This document shows, piece after piece, positions 13,542 through 23,880 of a stretch of DNA of 64,000 bases. How positions within the stretch are numbered: the stretch's first letter is position 1; each line of letters begins with the position of its first letter. The stretch comes from Niebla homalea. Its lineage: Eukaryota; Ascomycota; Lecanoromycetes; Lecanorales; Ramalinaceae. Location of the stretch: contig JAHGAU010000038.1 in assembly GCA_019925105.1 (NCBI GenBank), positions 1-64,000 of the forward strand. Reading direction: 5' to 3'. Position numbers and translations under genes: made by a program. Below the pieces are notes generated by a model, which was given only the letters and a program-made list of their open reading frames with translations, was not told the origin of the DNA and did not search any database.

Positions 13542-14845
13542 TTTTACCGTTTTTATAATACCGTAACTTTTACTTTAAAGCTTCGTAATTACTTTTAAAG
13601 GGATATTTTATTATATTATAGCGGAAATATTTAACCTTAAACCGATTATATTTATTATTCTTTACCGTAAACTTAAAAAAGCCTCTGAAGTCTTATTTAA
13701 AGTATAATTATAACTCTTAAAAATAAAGTTTTATTTAGGTTTTTAATAGATTAAAAGTAAGCTTAATTAAACTATAATCCGGCGAATATAATAATAAATC
13801 TTTAATAATATAGCTTTTAACTTTAATAATTTCTTCAATCCGGGGAGAAACGTAAATATTAATATTATTTATATAGATTATATTATTAACGGCGGGGTAA
13901 GTATTATATTAATATAAAAGTTTATTAATAAGTTATTAATAAAACTTATTACCGTTATAATAACCTTTTTAATAAATATATATAATAAGTAGCCATTTAT
14001 TATATACGCCGGTAAAATTAATTACGTTTCCTTTCAATTAATATTTATATAATAATAAATTGGCTTATTAATAGGGTTATAAGTTATTAATCGCTTATAT
14101 ATTAAGTTAATATTATAAGGATATTATTACGGGGATATTAATAAAATTAATTTATTAATAACTTTAAGCTTTAAACAGTAACTTATTAATAAAAATTAAT
14201 TAATAAATGAAATAATTATTTATATCCGCTTACTATATAGTCCGTAAAAGAGGGTTTTAAAAGCCGACTTATTAACCCTTTTTACGGTTTATCCTTTGTT
14301 TTTTTAAGATAATTAATAACTTATTACGGGATAACTTGATATCTTATTCTTCCTAAAGTTACCGGTAAAGCTTATTTTAAAAAGCTAAAAAATGATAGCG
14401 TTAATATTTAAGTAATATCCTTAAAACTATAAGATAAAGCCTTAAAAAAAAATTTTAAGATTATTAAAATAAATTTATTTACTTATATTTTTATGTACGT
14501 TTTTCTTATTTATATATTATATTTTAATAAATATACGCTTTATTAATAAAGGCGGACGGCTTTTAATGGTTATAAAGTAAAAGATAAGTATTATACTTAA
14601 TAAAGGAATCGATCTTACGGTAAACTATTTTAAAATTTATTAACAAGTAACCTTTAATTCTATAATACTATAAATTCACTTATTAATACGATAATCAAGT
14701 AATACGTATAGCAGTGCACGTTGCGCAAGGCTTCAGTAAATGTATATAGTAATGGCTAACAAAATCTCGGGAGAGGTGCGTTTTTTTTTTTGCCAAGCAT
14801 TTGCAAGCTTCTCGGACACCCCAAATCGATTTCGAGCACGCTTAA

Positions 14846-15609
14846 TGCTTGATTTGGCATATGATAGTTGGCGCATTACTCCCGAAAAATGCACGCTCAG
14901 GTTCGCGTTTTTGGCCACGCAGCAGTTCTCTAGTTCTAGCGGCTAAGCAGAAGCACCATTTTACCAATGCTTTCTGCAGATCAGCCCTTACGGCCAACGG
15001 CACTCCGAAGTCGAGCCTACTCTACGAGAGCATGCTGCCAAGCTGAATGAGGCCTGCACTTTCGCCGAACCGCACAACTTAATGGACCTGCTGTAATATG
15101 TTATCAGCATGTCATTTCAATAGTACTGATCCACTTACTTCATGTACGCAGTGGACTAACACTCTTTGAGTATTTGCCACCCTACCCACGTGGGAAAGAA
15201 TTCCTGCGATTGGCCCGCAAAGTATCCCATCGTTGTACTCATCTTGGGGTTTCTTACGCGCAAGAGCAAAGTGGTTGAATGTACTGTCGTACCTGCGCAA
15301 CCCGGCTTAACAATCAAGCAATGGTATTGAAGATTGTGAAGCCCAAACTTGTTTCTAACATCCCATGTGGTCGCTATTGGTACCTATGCTTTCCTGCGTC
15401 TGCAATTTTCGCAAAAATCGCTCTCGTCCACGCTGTCTTCAGGAATGCTAGGTGACTTCCAAAGTGGAATTGGAACCTCTCCAACTCGTACTACAATACT
15501 TGACTCATCGCGAATCAACACAATCTGTTCTCGAGCCTCACCCGTTATCTCTACTATTCGAATCAAGTGACGTTTCCAGTAGTGCTTATCTCCATGAAAC
15601 GCATCTCCA
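14846..15609. other. Intergenic, nothing recognised
   Basis: Composition returns to normal. Short ORFs on both strands overlap each other and show no recognisable family features. Confidence 0.45.
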
Positions 15610-16551
15610 ATGGCCAATATGGACACGAACGCTATTTATATGGACGCTCTTCCGTATATTGACGTCTCGCCACCTTATTTTGCCCTGCAGAGTCTGTCCC
15701 TCCTGCCACAGCCTCCCCGGGCTGACTATCCAGCCGTGTTTGGCACTTTTCGCAGCGAGCAAGCCGTACCATCCCTCAAAGCGAATTCCTTCTGTGGCTC
15801 CGAACTTGGTCGACACACAGCCATCCTCGGTACCGTCGCGGCGGCCTACTCCAGTCCCGTCAAGACAAAGCACTACTACCTCGCCTTGGATGCCATCGCG
15901 GAGTTCGGTCACTTTCCCACGACGCAAGAATTGCGTGCCCAGGCACGCATCACGTCTGCAGACTGGCAGAAGCACCGCGTCACCTGTGTGATCGAGTTCT
16001 TCCACCCTGATCGGGGGGGCGAGCAAGGAGGCGTGGGCAACTTGAAGATCATCTAAGCCTTCTTGACCGAGGCCCAGCTGCGCAGGGTGGTGAAGCCTGT
16101 ACCGGATCAATCCCGCGTGCTGGGCGGGGACAAACCCTGGAGTTCGGATGAGCCCTCGCCCTATGACAACCCGATCATGCTTCGGATGATACAGAGACCG
16201 TCTTCAGACCTGGCAACGGCCATCATCTCTCTGCACAATGCCCGCTGTATGGCTGGACATTTCTCAATCCTGGCGGCGGCGGCGATCGCTATCTTGAGTT
16301 CGAACGGCATCGCGCTCTGCAGGAAGTTGCTTGGGAGCCGCGAAGGGATCAGATGGCTTGATCGGAAGGCACGGGTCAGGTGCCAGCGGCTGGCTGTCGC
16401 GGGTGAGATGCGCCAGGTGAAAGCAGTGAAGCTTGATGGGGAGGAGTTTAGCGATCGAGTGGAGTTCTGGGATGAAGAGGGGAAAATTTTGGGGACGATC
16501 GAATACCTTTTTGTGGAGGTGACCCTCGAACAGAAATGTCAAAAGCTTTAG
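15610..16551 (+). pseudogene. Broken ORF, possible hotdog-fold acyl-thioester protein
   Basis: A single reading frame of 313 codons is interrupted once by TAA at 16054-16056 (codon 149). Reading resumes immediately in the same frame (AFLTEAQLRRVV...) and runs to 16551. The motif GSELGRHTAILGTVAAA followed by KHYYLALDA, and the C-terminal RVEFWDEEGKILGTIEY, remind me of hotdog-fold dehydratase or thioesterase proteins, but this is a weak, memory-based resemblance. A CAA-to-TAA change is a typical RIP-type lesion. A 70-nt intron from about 15,985 to 16,057 (weak donor GTGTGA) would also remove the stop, but would cut residues that look coding. The start ATG is at 15610. Confidence 0.5.
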
Positions 16552-16733
16552 TAGCAATAAGTTGACATGCAATCCCTGACTCTCGGTCGCTAGCACAGCA
16601 TGACATCACTTAGTCTACTTGGAGTACCAGTCGAGACCAGTAGTGATTCAGTCGGGGCCAAGGCCTTTTGCACGCACCCTAATCAAGTCAAGTGTTCCTT
16701 TTCACTGTTCTGGTCGAAGGATTGACTCCATTC

Positions 16734-17555
16734 TTATTCTCCTTTCAGCCCTTCCTTGACCGCGTCCTGAATCGCCGCGTAGTCCTGGTTTTTGGTCGGG
16801 GCCCAAGCCACATTCGTGGGCGAGAAGATGTTTGTGCGATAATCACCGAATATGTCTAGCATACGCTTGATATTGAAGCGGCCGACGTCCTTGCTAACGC
16901 AATCAATGAAGTCTTTTTGTTAAGAGAAGATATGTCGGTCTTGCGGCTTGTCTAAGAAGCACTTGAGTATGGAGGCACTGACTTTCTAGGGCACCTTTCG
17001 TGGAGACGTAGGGCACGGCAGCGTATTCGCCAATGTAGGCTCCCATGCTTCCAATGTATACCAGACTTCCAGATTGCTTGGAGCGCAGATGTGGCAGAAG
17101 CGAACGCGTCAGGTTGACGGCACCGAAGAAGTTGGTGTGGAACGCCGCGACCAGGCGCTCATGACTATGTCAACGCCTCGTCACATCGAATTGTCATAAC
17201 TCCGGAAGATGAAACACCGCGTGGGAGCTGCGCAGTCGATAGATATGAGCCGAGTAACTCACCTTAGTTCTTCGAGAACACCAGGTTCGATGTAGCCTGC
17301 ATGGTTGAGGAGCACGCCTACTCCCCCGTATATCGCCAGAGCCTCGTCAATCTTGCTGTCGAGCTCTGCTTGAGGCGCCTGTACGTCGATGTCGAGTATT
17401 GCTGCCCCAGCTTCTTTGAGTGCCTAAAGGCGCTGAGTGCCCTTCCTTGCGGTCGCTATCACGTTGTCCCCACGTTTTCGAGTGGCTTAGGAAATGGACT
17501 CTCCTGGGCCAGAGGAGCAGCCGCTAATCAACAATGTCTGTTTTGAGGAAGCCAT
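16734..17555 (-). pseudogene. Short-chain dehydrogenase pseudogene
   Basis: Starting at the ATG complementary to 17553-17555, the translation shows an SDR: the nucleotide-binding motif ISGCSSGPG, an NHAGY motif (normally NNAG), then after a probable intron the serine segment YIGSMGAYIG and the catalytic pair in PYVSTKGALE. In-frame TAA and TAG codons interrupt the first 40 residues, the glycine motif is altered (GxGxS), and the frame ends early (GLKGE then TAA at 16734-16736), about 75 residues shorter than its neighbour at 19.1-20.3 kb. It is a relative of that gene (both carry LNHAGY/VNNAGY followed by an EEL segment before an intron), so it looks like a decayed duplicate. Confidence 0.75.
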
Positions 17556-17797
17556 GATGGCCACTTGAGGAAGCACGATGAAAGTTAAGACCCTTGGCGC
17601 GGACCGAACCTGGCAATCAACGGTCTAGGACACGCCCCTTCCTTCCGTTCTCTAAGCAATTAGCTCTGTCTTTGATGACCTGGCTCTACCGTAAGTGAAA
17701 CAATGACTCCCCTCGCTTTGCAGCGGCAAAGCTATGTACTAACTCCGAGCTGGGGCAGCTACTGGATGGCTAACACGTATATGCGACCTTCTGCCTT

Positions 17798-18255
17798 TTG
17801 CATGCAGCAACATTCTGCGACGTGCGTCAAGCAGTGTATCATTACCTGCAGGTTGCATGTCTCATTGTACAGACAGCTGCTTGCGAAGGTGGAGGGTGCG
17901 CCTCTTGTGTCTAATTTGCTCAACAAATGCTACGTTTATGAGTTTTGCCGTCGAGCTTCCTTTAGCGTAGCCCGGCTACGACATGTTGGTGAAGTTCACG
18001 GTAAAACGGGGTAGCTGGAGGGCAAATGTTGGCAAAATCCGTTATTCAAGCAGGTCCTCAGTGATGAGACCAAAAATCAGGATTTTGGATAATGGCAGTG
18101 CGGCTGCTGCTCTCCGTGTAATTTGCCGGATAAGGATCTGCAGCGGCTGTGAGGGGGCGGGGGTTCAGTACGCTGAGCAGCAATATTTTGCGGCGTACGT
18201 TATGCAATCTACCATCACCTGCAGGTCGCCTGTCACAGTAAGCAGCTGTTCGAAA
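17798..18255. repeat. Diverged direct repeat pair
   Basis: About 90 bp at 17,805-17,895 and 18,175-18,255 align as direct copies: GCAGCAACATTCTGCG versus GCAGCAATATTTTGCG, then CACCTGCAGGT/TACCTGCAGGT and AGCAGCTG. Mostly transition differences suggest an old duplication. The surrounding short ORFs (17703-18312) are not convincingly coding. Confidence 0.45.
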
Positions 18256-18312
18256 GTATGGTATCCTCATCCAACTTTCACTCTACTAATCGTCGAGTCC
18301 AAAATATCTTGA

Positions 18313-19060
18313 GGTCATGGCAATATCCTTTATTACGAACAGTGAGTGGGAGGACAGTGGATTCAGGAAGCTCTGTTGCTTTAGACCAATTTAGGGTTCC
18401 CAAAACCCGATGCGTTGAAGTGTCATGATCATGCAATGCGTTATATTGCGTTGGTCATGCTCCGCTCTCTTATATGGGTTGAATCAGGGGTCAGGTCCTG
18501 TATGGCCTGCGCAGGTGGGAGGTTCATGTAACTACGCGATCACAGGAAAGGCAGGCAGGGAAACGGGATCAAAGGCCCCGGGCCTGCTGGCCTTAACCCC
18601 TCATTAAGAATCAAGCAGCTAACAATCAACCAGACATAGCACTACAGCCACCTAGGCCAAAACCAGTAGTAGTCTTGATTTATTCTGAATTGTGACACTT
18701 CACAAGACCTAGGGATTATTACTACTTAATCAGCCTTGACACCCGTTAGCGCATGCGCATGATTTCAGCATAGTGTGAAGATCGAAGTCTCCAGTTCTTC
18801 ATCTGCCTATGAAGCGAGCCGAGTAAGACTGCCACAAAAGAAGTCATTTGGAGCATTATATTCCTGCCTGATGCTCGTCCAACCTATAAATATTTGTTGG
18901 AGTAGCAGTGCCAAAGTTCTTGCATAGGGCTCAGCGCAGGAGGTCCCTGTAAAGATAACCAAAGGCAATCAAATGCCTCTGTTGCAATCTCTAGTAAGAG
19001 CCTCTCTTGTCCCATGCAATTAGAACATTTCCTGACTAAGTCTTATTGAAGGCTCTACCA
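18313..19060. other. Intergenic, nothing recognised
   Basis: No gene, RNA or repeat structure that I can support. Confidence 0.45.
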
Positions 19061-20300
19061 TCAAACCGTGGTTACCTTCTCATCCTCTTTGTCGAAATCA
19101 GTATTCATAACACCTTTCCACTCTTCAATCATCTGCAACGTTTGCTCACATCTTGTCTTGATATCAAACACTGCATCCTGACCCAAAGGCAATCTTGGTG
19201 GCATCTGCTTCCCTGCCGCCAAGCCCTCTCCTTTGACGACATCGATCAGTATATCTGCGAGCTTTTGTGGGTCGCCGGGCTGTTTGCCTGCCATTTTGCC
19301 TTCATACTCCGCCAGGGCTTTTGAGACTCCCTGATAATCCTCCTTTGACGATTCCACTCTGCGCATGTTCTTTTCCGTCATCAGCTCGGTTCGAAATTGG
19401 CCTGGCTCCAGTACAAGCGTACGAATATTGAGGTATTCTATCTCTTGTCTTAAGCAATCAACCATGCCTAATGTATTGTCACGATCAGTAAGCGATCTTA
19501 CCTTGGTATGTCAGTGTGGAGCTTACCTTCAATGGCGAATTTAGAGCCATTGTAAGCAGAGCATCCAGGGAATCCAACCCAGCCACCAACAGACCCGATG
19601 AAGACTAAAGTACCCGCCTTGCGTGCACGAAAGTGCGGCAGGATAGCGCGGGTGGTATTCATGTTGCCCCAAACGTTTGTATGGAATTGTCTCTGGTATC
19701 GCTCTTGGCTGCTCGTTGTCAAATTATTTTGTCGGGATCCGTGCATTGAGCTTGGTCCACGTACCTCAGTTCTTCGAAAAGGCCAGCTTCAACGTAGCCA
19801 GCATTGTTCACAAGGACGTCGATACCATCATGGATCCTCCAGGCCTGGTCTATCTTTGCATTGAGAACTTCCTGTGGATCGCAGACGTCCAGAATGATGA
19901 CTGCAGCTCCAGCTTCCTGCAATTTTTGGGTCGCTTCGCAGCCACGTCTCGCGCTGGCTATCACACGATTGCCGCGGGCTATAAGAGTGTGCGCGATACG
20001 CTGGCCAAATCCTGATGAGCATCCTGTCACCAGCCATGTCTGCGGGTGTGATTGCGTTGGAGCCAATGACATGGTGCCGTCAGCCGATGCTTGCTGTTTC
20101 TTGGGACTGGCAATGTCGCGCTCTGCCAAAGTAATGTCATTTTCGGGCTGCAATATCACCTCTTTCACCGACGTTGCAAGTTCGTCATCTAGGAGTAGTG
20201 TCTCTCCTCCTGGACAGGGATTCTCGCCATTGACGGATGAAGCCTCAATGAGAGCTGTCATTGTGGTGGTTGGTAGAGGAAGACTCAGTATATTGCCCAA
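19061..20300 (-). CDS. Classical short-chain dehydrogenase/reductase
   Basis: NAD(P)-dependent oxidoreductase with a Rossmann fold; substrate unknown. Three exons (19765-20300, 19527-19708, 19061-19467) are joined by introns of 56 and 59 nt and close exactly at 374 codons. Visible motifs are TGCSSGFG (cofactor loop), LDVCDP, VNNAGYVEAG, the catalytic Ser in FIGSVGGWVG, YNGSK (Tyr-x3-Lys), and LEPGQFRTEL after the active site. The first ATG (20300) gives an unusual 80-residue polar extension; Met77 (20072), directly before the Rossmann start, is an equally good initiation site. The sequence resembles the cd05374-type SDRs common in fungal accessory regions. A decayed relative lies 1.5 kb downstream. 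Confidence 0.88.
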
Positions 20301-21769
20301 ATCGCAAATTTATGGATCATGCATGTCTTATAATTACCCGGGCAGCTCGTGCAAGCTGTCCCTAATATGCAGGGTAAACCCACGTGGTTTCACTTTCAAT
20401 CTCATTTTGGTATCCCGAATATTGCGGATGTGGGCCCTAACGACTCGGGGCCAAGTTCACAAATAAATAACGTGGTATTCAGCCGCACGCGTGACGTCAT
20501 TCTGCCCATGCTGTCACGCATTCGCAAGATTGATTTCTGACCACGGAGGATCACCATTGGGTCTATGATACAGTGTCTGCATCATTCGAAACTTCCAAGG
20601 GTCCACGAAATACGCAGTCAGATTTTGACGAGTTTCATGAGTTCTCCTACGCGGCGCACGTGTCGTGATTTCTTTCCCAAAAATTCCGGAAAAAGAGCCG
20701 AAGGGGCTGCCACGTGGATCGGAGGTTCTCGAATTGCTCTCATTCAATGGTGGGCGGCGCATGATTAGAAAATTACCACCTGCAGAGAGCTTTGGCCAAA
20801 CCCTTGATGGCACGGGTTAGCTCTCATCGAAGACACCAATGACCTTCTACTGCTGCTCTTGGGCTCTCGTGATCGCTATACAGAGATCAGTTTTCCTGGG
20901 GTACATTACCAACATCCACTGAAATACGGAGCTATTCCTGGAGGCAAGAATAGGATGGTGGGTGCCGGGTGGCTTGATTCAAATTTCAGGAAGTACAACA
21001 TCACCATCACTAGGCCGAGGCTACAAATGAATTGCCAGAAGATCACTCTGATCCCCCAGATGCCGCACTGCTCTGATTGGTGGCAAACTTTAACGATTTA
21101 CTGACAAAGGGGGGCAATCCTGGGCGAGTGCACCACTACTCTAGTGTACGAACGATTTAGGAGGGTTTTCAAGGAGATATGCGTTGAATTTTGCCCCGGG
21201 AACAAACGGATGAAGACAAACATACCACGAACAGGATGTAAAGCGTTGGGAGGGGGTCTGAAGATTACTGTACAACTCCGACACCGAAAATATGAAGGGT
21301 CAGTCCAATTGCGTGGCAACATCCATGAAAGAATGCACCATCACCTCGCTGTCTTGTATTTAGATGGTAGGCAACAATAAAGGCTTCGAATGGAAGTCCC
21401 TGTAGCCAGTGCCAGTACTTGAATATCTCGCTTACCCACCAATTCGAGTTTGGAGGCTCAACTATGGTGCACCTATCCCACTGTTGTGTCCAGTGTTGCT
21501 GCCACATTAGCCTGTACCAAAGCGTGCGTCTCCGCTTCCGCTAGATGACGCCGCCAAAGAGACAGTGGGTAGCTGCATAATACTGAAGGCGAAAGTATCT
21601 CCGAAACGCACTCCACACAGAAAGCCGCCGAATCCATGTCAATCCCTCGTTTCCCCTACCTGGCCTCCATACTCCGGGATCATCAACACACACTGTCAGT
21701 ATCATAGTTAGCAGTCATCTGTTTCCCCAGAACCCTTCAATCCGACAACATAGACCTCCACCTTGTTCA
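20301..21769. other. Intergenic, nothing recognised
   Basis: Numerous short ORFs overlap on both strands, none with recognisable features or sensible splice structure. Confidence 0.4.
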
Positions 21770-22126
21770 CAGTCCACATTCTGGGCCGACAGGGCGCCAA
21801 CAAGCATAGATCTGCCTCCCGATGCGCAAAAGGACGGCAAAGTGAAGGGCATCGGCGTCGGCAACTTTGCACCCGCGCACATTGATACCCAAAAGGCTTG
21901 AGACTGGGTCAATGGTGCCGAGAACCATACGTTCCTCATAACAGCTGGAGCAGGCGACTGCGGTGACAACCAGTACCGCAGACCGTACATGGTCTCGGAT
22001 GTCGCTTATGATGAGCCTGAAGATACTGCGTATCTGACCTCGAAGTCTGGGGAACGGAATACGGCATCGTGTCTCAATGACGCTAGTCATGTCCCAGTAA
22101 GCTTTACTGTCAGGCTAAGTATCTAA
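21770..22126 (+). pseudogene. Fragment of an unrecognised protein with an in-frame stop
   Basis: One plus-strand frame reads as protein-like from about 21,775 (FWADRAPTSIDLPPDAQ, then GIGVGNFAPAHIDTQKA). It meets TGA at 21899-21901, then continues DWVNGAENHTFLITAGAGDC, RRPYMVSDVAYDEPEDTAYL, to TAA at 22124-22126. The CCTTGTTCACAG before 21,775 could be a splice acceptor; I found no matching upstream exon. Composition and residue pattern suggest a real gene that has lost function through one nonsense change. Family not recognised. Confidence 0.45.
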
Positions 22127-22529
22127 ATGAGTGGTCTCAAGGGTTCAGATCTGAGCTTGTTGGATCACTAGGCACCCAAAGCAAACCAAAGGGCATACGA
22201 TGGGATGCTCGAGGTATTAAAACAATCTTGCAGGGTGGAAAGGTGCGCACACAGACCGGCTATCTGAAAATGAGAAAGAATAGACCACGGCAGACATTTC
22301 TGCAGAATGGTTGCAACATGGACAACAGTACTGAGACCTTGAGAGCTAAATATCCTGAACTTATAGTTCAATCCTTATCCACAGTATGACATCGAAGCCT
22401 GTCAGTCTGTCTAGCCCATCCATTCATGAAGATGTGTTCATTGTCATTTAGTTCATGAGAGCTCAAGATCTGTGAAAACTCGTTTGAAGGAAGGGCCTAG
22501 CTTTTCATGTCGGCTATCGCAATCTGTGT

Positions 22530-23338
22530 CTATGGTCGAGGCCCTTTCGCTCCAAAAATGTCCTGAAAACTATGTCAAATGTTGAATGGTGAACGATTCG
22601 CCTTGGCTCACCTTGACCAAGTCTCTCAGATCACCATATATGTCATCGAGCGCCCTTTCGCAATTCACCTATGATCGTTAGCGTCAATCTTTCACATGGG
22701 AATAGTACCCTACATCGACGATTGATCCTGCAAATGCCTCCGTGACACTTGTGATTTGTTCCATGTGTCTGTCGTACCGAATTTTGAAGGTTTCCGCATT
22801 GTCATCGACCCTACCAGAGGTCTGCCCTCTTTTCAAGATACGCTCGAGCAAGGTGTCTTTGGGACACTGGAAGTGCAGGAGTTTTTTGACGGTATAGCCC
22901 TAAGGAATTAGCACTTCCATTACAGACTGATATCGAACCCTCACCTCGGTCTTGAAGAATTGGGTCTGCTCCGCGCTCCTGGGAAACCCATCGAGAAGTA
23001 TGTTTTTCTCCCCAGCTCTTATGCATTTTTCAAGGACCGTGTTGAGAAGCTTTCGAACTCTATCGTAATTCACAAGCCCTGCATTCTTCATGATCCTTTC
23101 AACTTCAGGGTCGTGATCTTTATCATCGCCTCTCAGTAAATCGCCAATACATATGTGCGCAACTCCCAACTCTTTCGCAAGCCTTGTACATTGGGTACCT
23201 TTGCCTACACCCGGCGCTCCTGTTGAAGTTCTGCGTCAGCGCTGGCATAATCGTATTGGAGACTGTTTCATATCTACCGATCACGCAGACGATGTTTGCC
23301 TCGCCCTTGTTGAGATTGGACAGAATTGCAGGCTCCAT
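22530..23338 (-). CDS. Nucleoside-monophosphate kinase (UMP-CMP/adenylate kinase family)
   Basis: It transfers a phosphate from ATP to a nucleoside monophosphate. Five exons (23278-23338, 22945-23219, 22714-22899, 22612-22668, 22530-22562) with introns of 45-58 nt close exactly at 203 residues. The P-loop GAPGVGKGT (about residues 21-29) is split by the first intron. It is followed by ICIGDLLR (NMP-binding helix), LLDGFPRSAEQ, CPKDTLLERILKRG, and the short-LID motif GRVDDNAETFKIR. The short LID and 203-aa length fit UMP-CMP or AK1-type kinases; substrate choice cannot be decided by eye. No targeting peptide is obvious, so it is probably cytosolic. It is transcribed divergently from the viperin homologue, which needs a nucleoside triphosphate substrate, so a role in feeding that enzyme is inferred. 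Confidence 0.88.
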
Positions 23339-23880
23339 TTTATGTTTCGACAGACGTTTTAGGAAGATCTGCTTTGAGATACTAGAGTCCCTAAAAGAAG
23401 ATGGCAGGCAAGCTCTTATATGACCAATTCTAGAGCTTGACCAATCAACCAAAGTCGCGAGCAGCTTCTAAATCTGTATTGCATTAATGTGAAAACGGCT
23501 AAAATTTGTTGTGTTCCCAAACAGTATGTTCAATCAGACCTATCACAAACGAAAAACCTGTGGTTTGGAACAACATCAAACGCGTTTGGACGGTTGCCCT
23601 CATCCCTTGATCAGGCAAGACCAGACAGCACCGTGGCTGCGGCTCAAAGGGTGATTGCAGCCTTACAATTCTTGTTACTGGCAATCCAACTGCTCAAGCA
23701 GGACAAACCACGAAATATACTAGAATTGGCTTTGGCGCCTTCGTCTATCACCAAGCAGCAAGCGTTGTTATCCAAGTAATGGCGCGAAGGTTCTTGTGGA
23801 GAATTGTCGGTCGCACGCGCTATAAATGCTCCATGTTGCCCCCTTTGAAGGAATACTTTACTCCCAGCGCAACCACACAG
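23339..23880. promoter_or_regulatory. Shared divergent promoter region
   Basis: 542 bp separate the start codons of the kinase (leftward) and the viperin homologue (rightward). Only short overlapping ORFs lie here. A TATA-type box is present on the viperin side. The arrangement would allow co-regulation, but I can point to no specific factor site. Confidence 0.55.
23821..23827 (+). promoter_or_regulatory. TATA box of the viperin homologue
   Basis: TATAAAT lies 54-60 bp upstream of the ATG at 23881, in GC-richer surroundings (GCACGCGCTATAAATG). Its position argues for starting at 23881 rather than at the in-frame upstream ATG at 23779. Confidence 0.5.

Larger units (their letters stand above)
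12199..14845. mobile_element. Nested inverted-repeat (TIR) elements
   Basis: Four nested or adjacent inverted repeats are visible. The outermost is 12199-12221 with 14823-14845 (20/23 matches). Next are 12218-12266 with 12633-12680 (about 48 bp, ATTTAGCGTGGTCAAG...), 12677-12698 with 12889-12910 (22 bp, perfect), and 12907-12979 with 14753-14826 (about 73 bp, starting ATTTGGGGTGTCCGAG). The pattern is typical of DNA transposons or MITEs inserted in and beside one another. Interiors at 12,290-12,620 and 13,000-14,700 are RIP-degraded, so any transposase is unreadable, while the terminal repeats are well preserved. No target duplication could be fixed. Confidence 0.7.

Noticed and set aside
15452..16110. 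Long ORFs in other frames (179 and 174 codons)
   Set aside because: Arg/Ser/Pro-rich shadow translations of the 15610-16551 frame.
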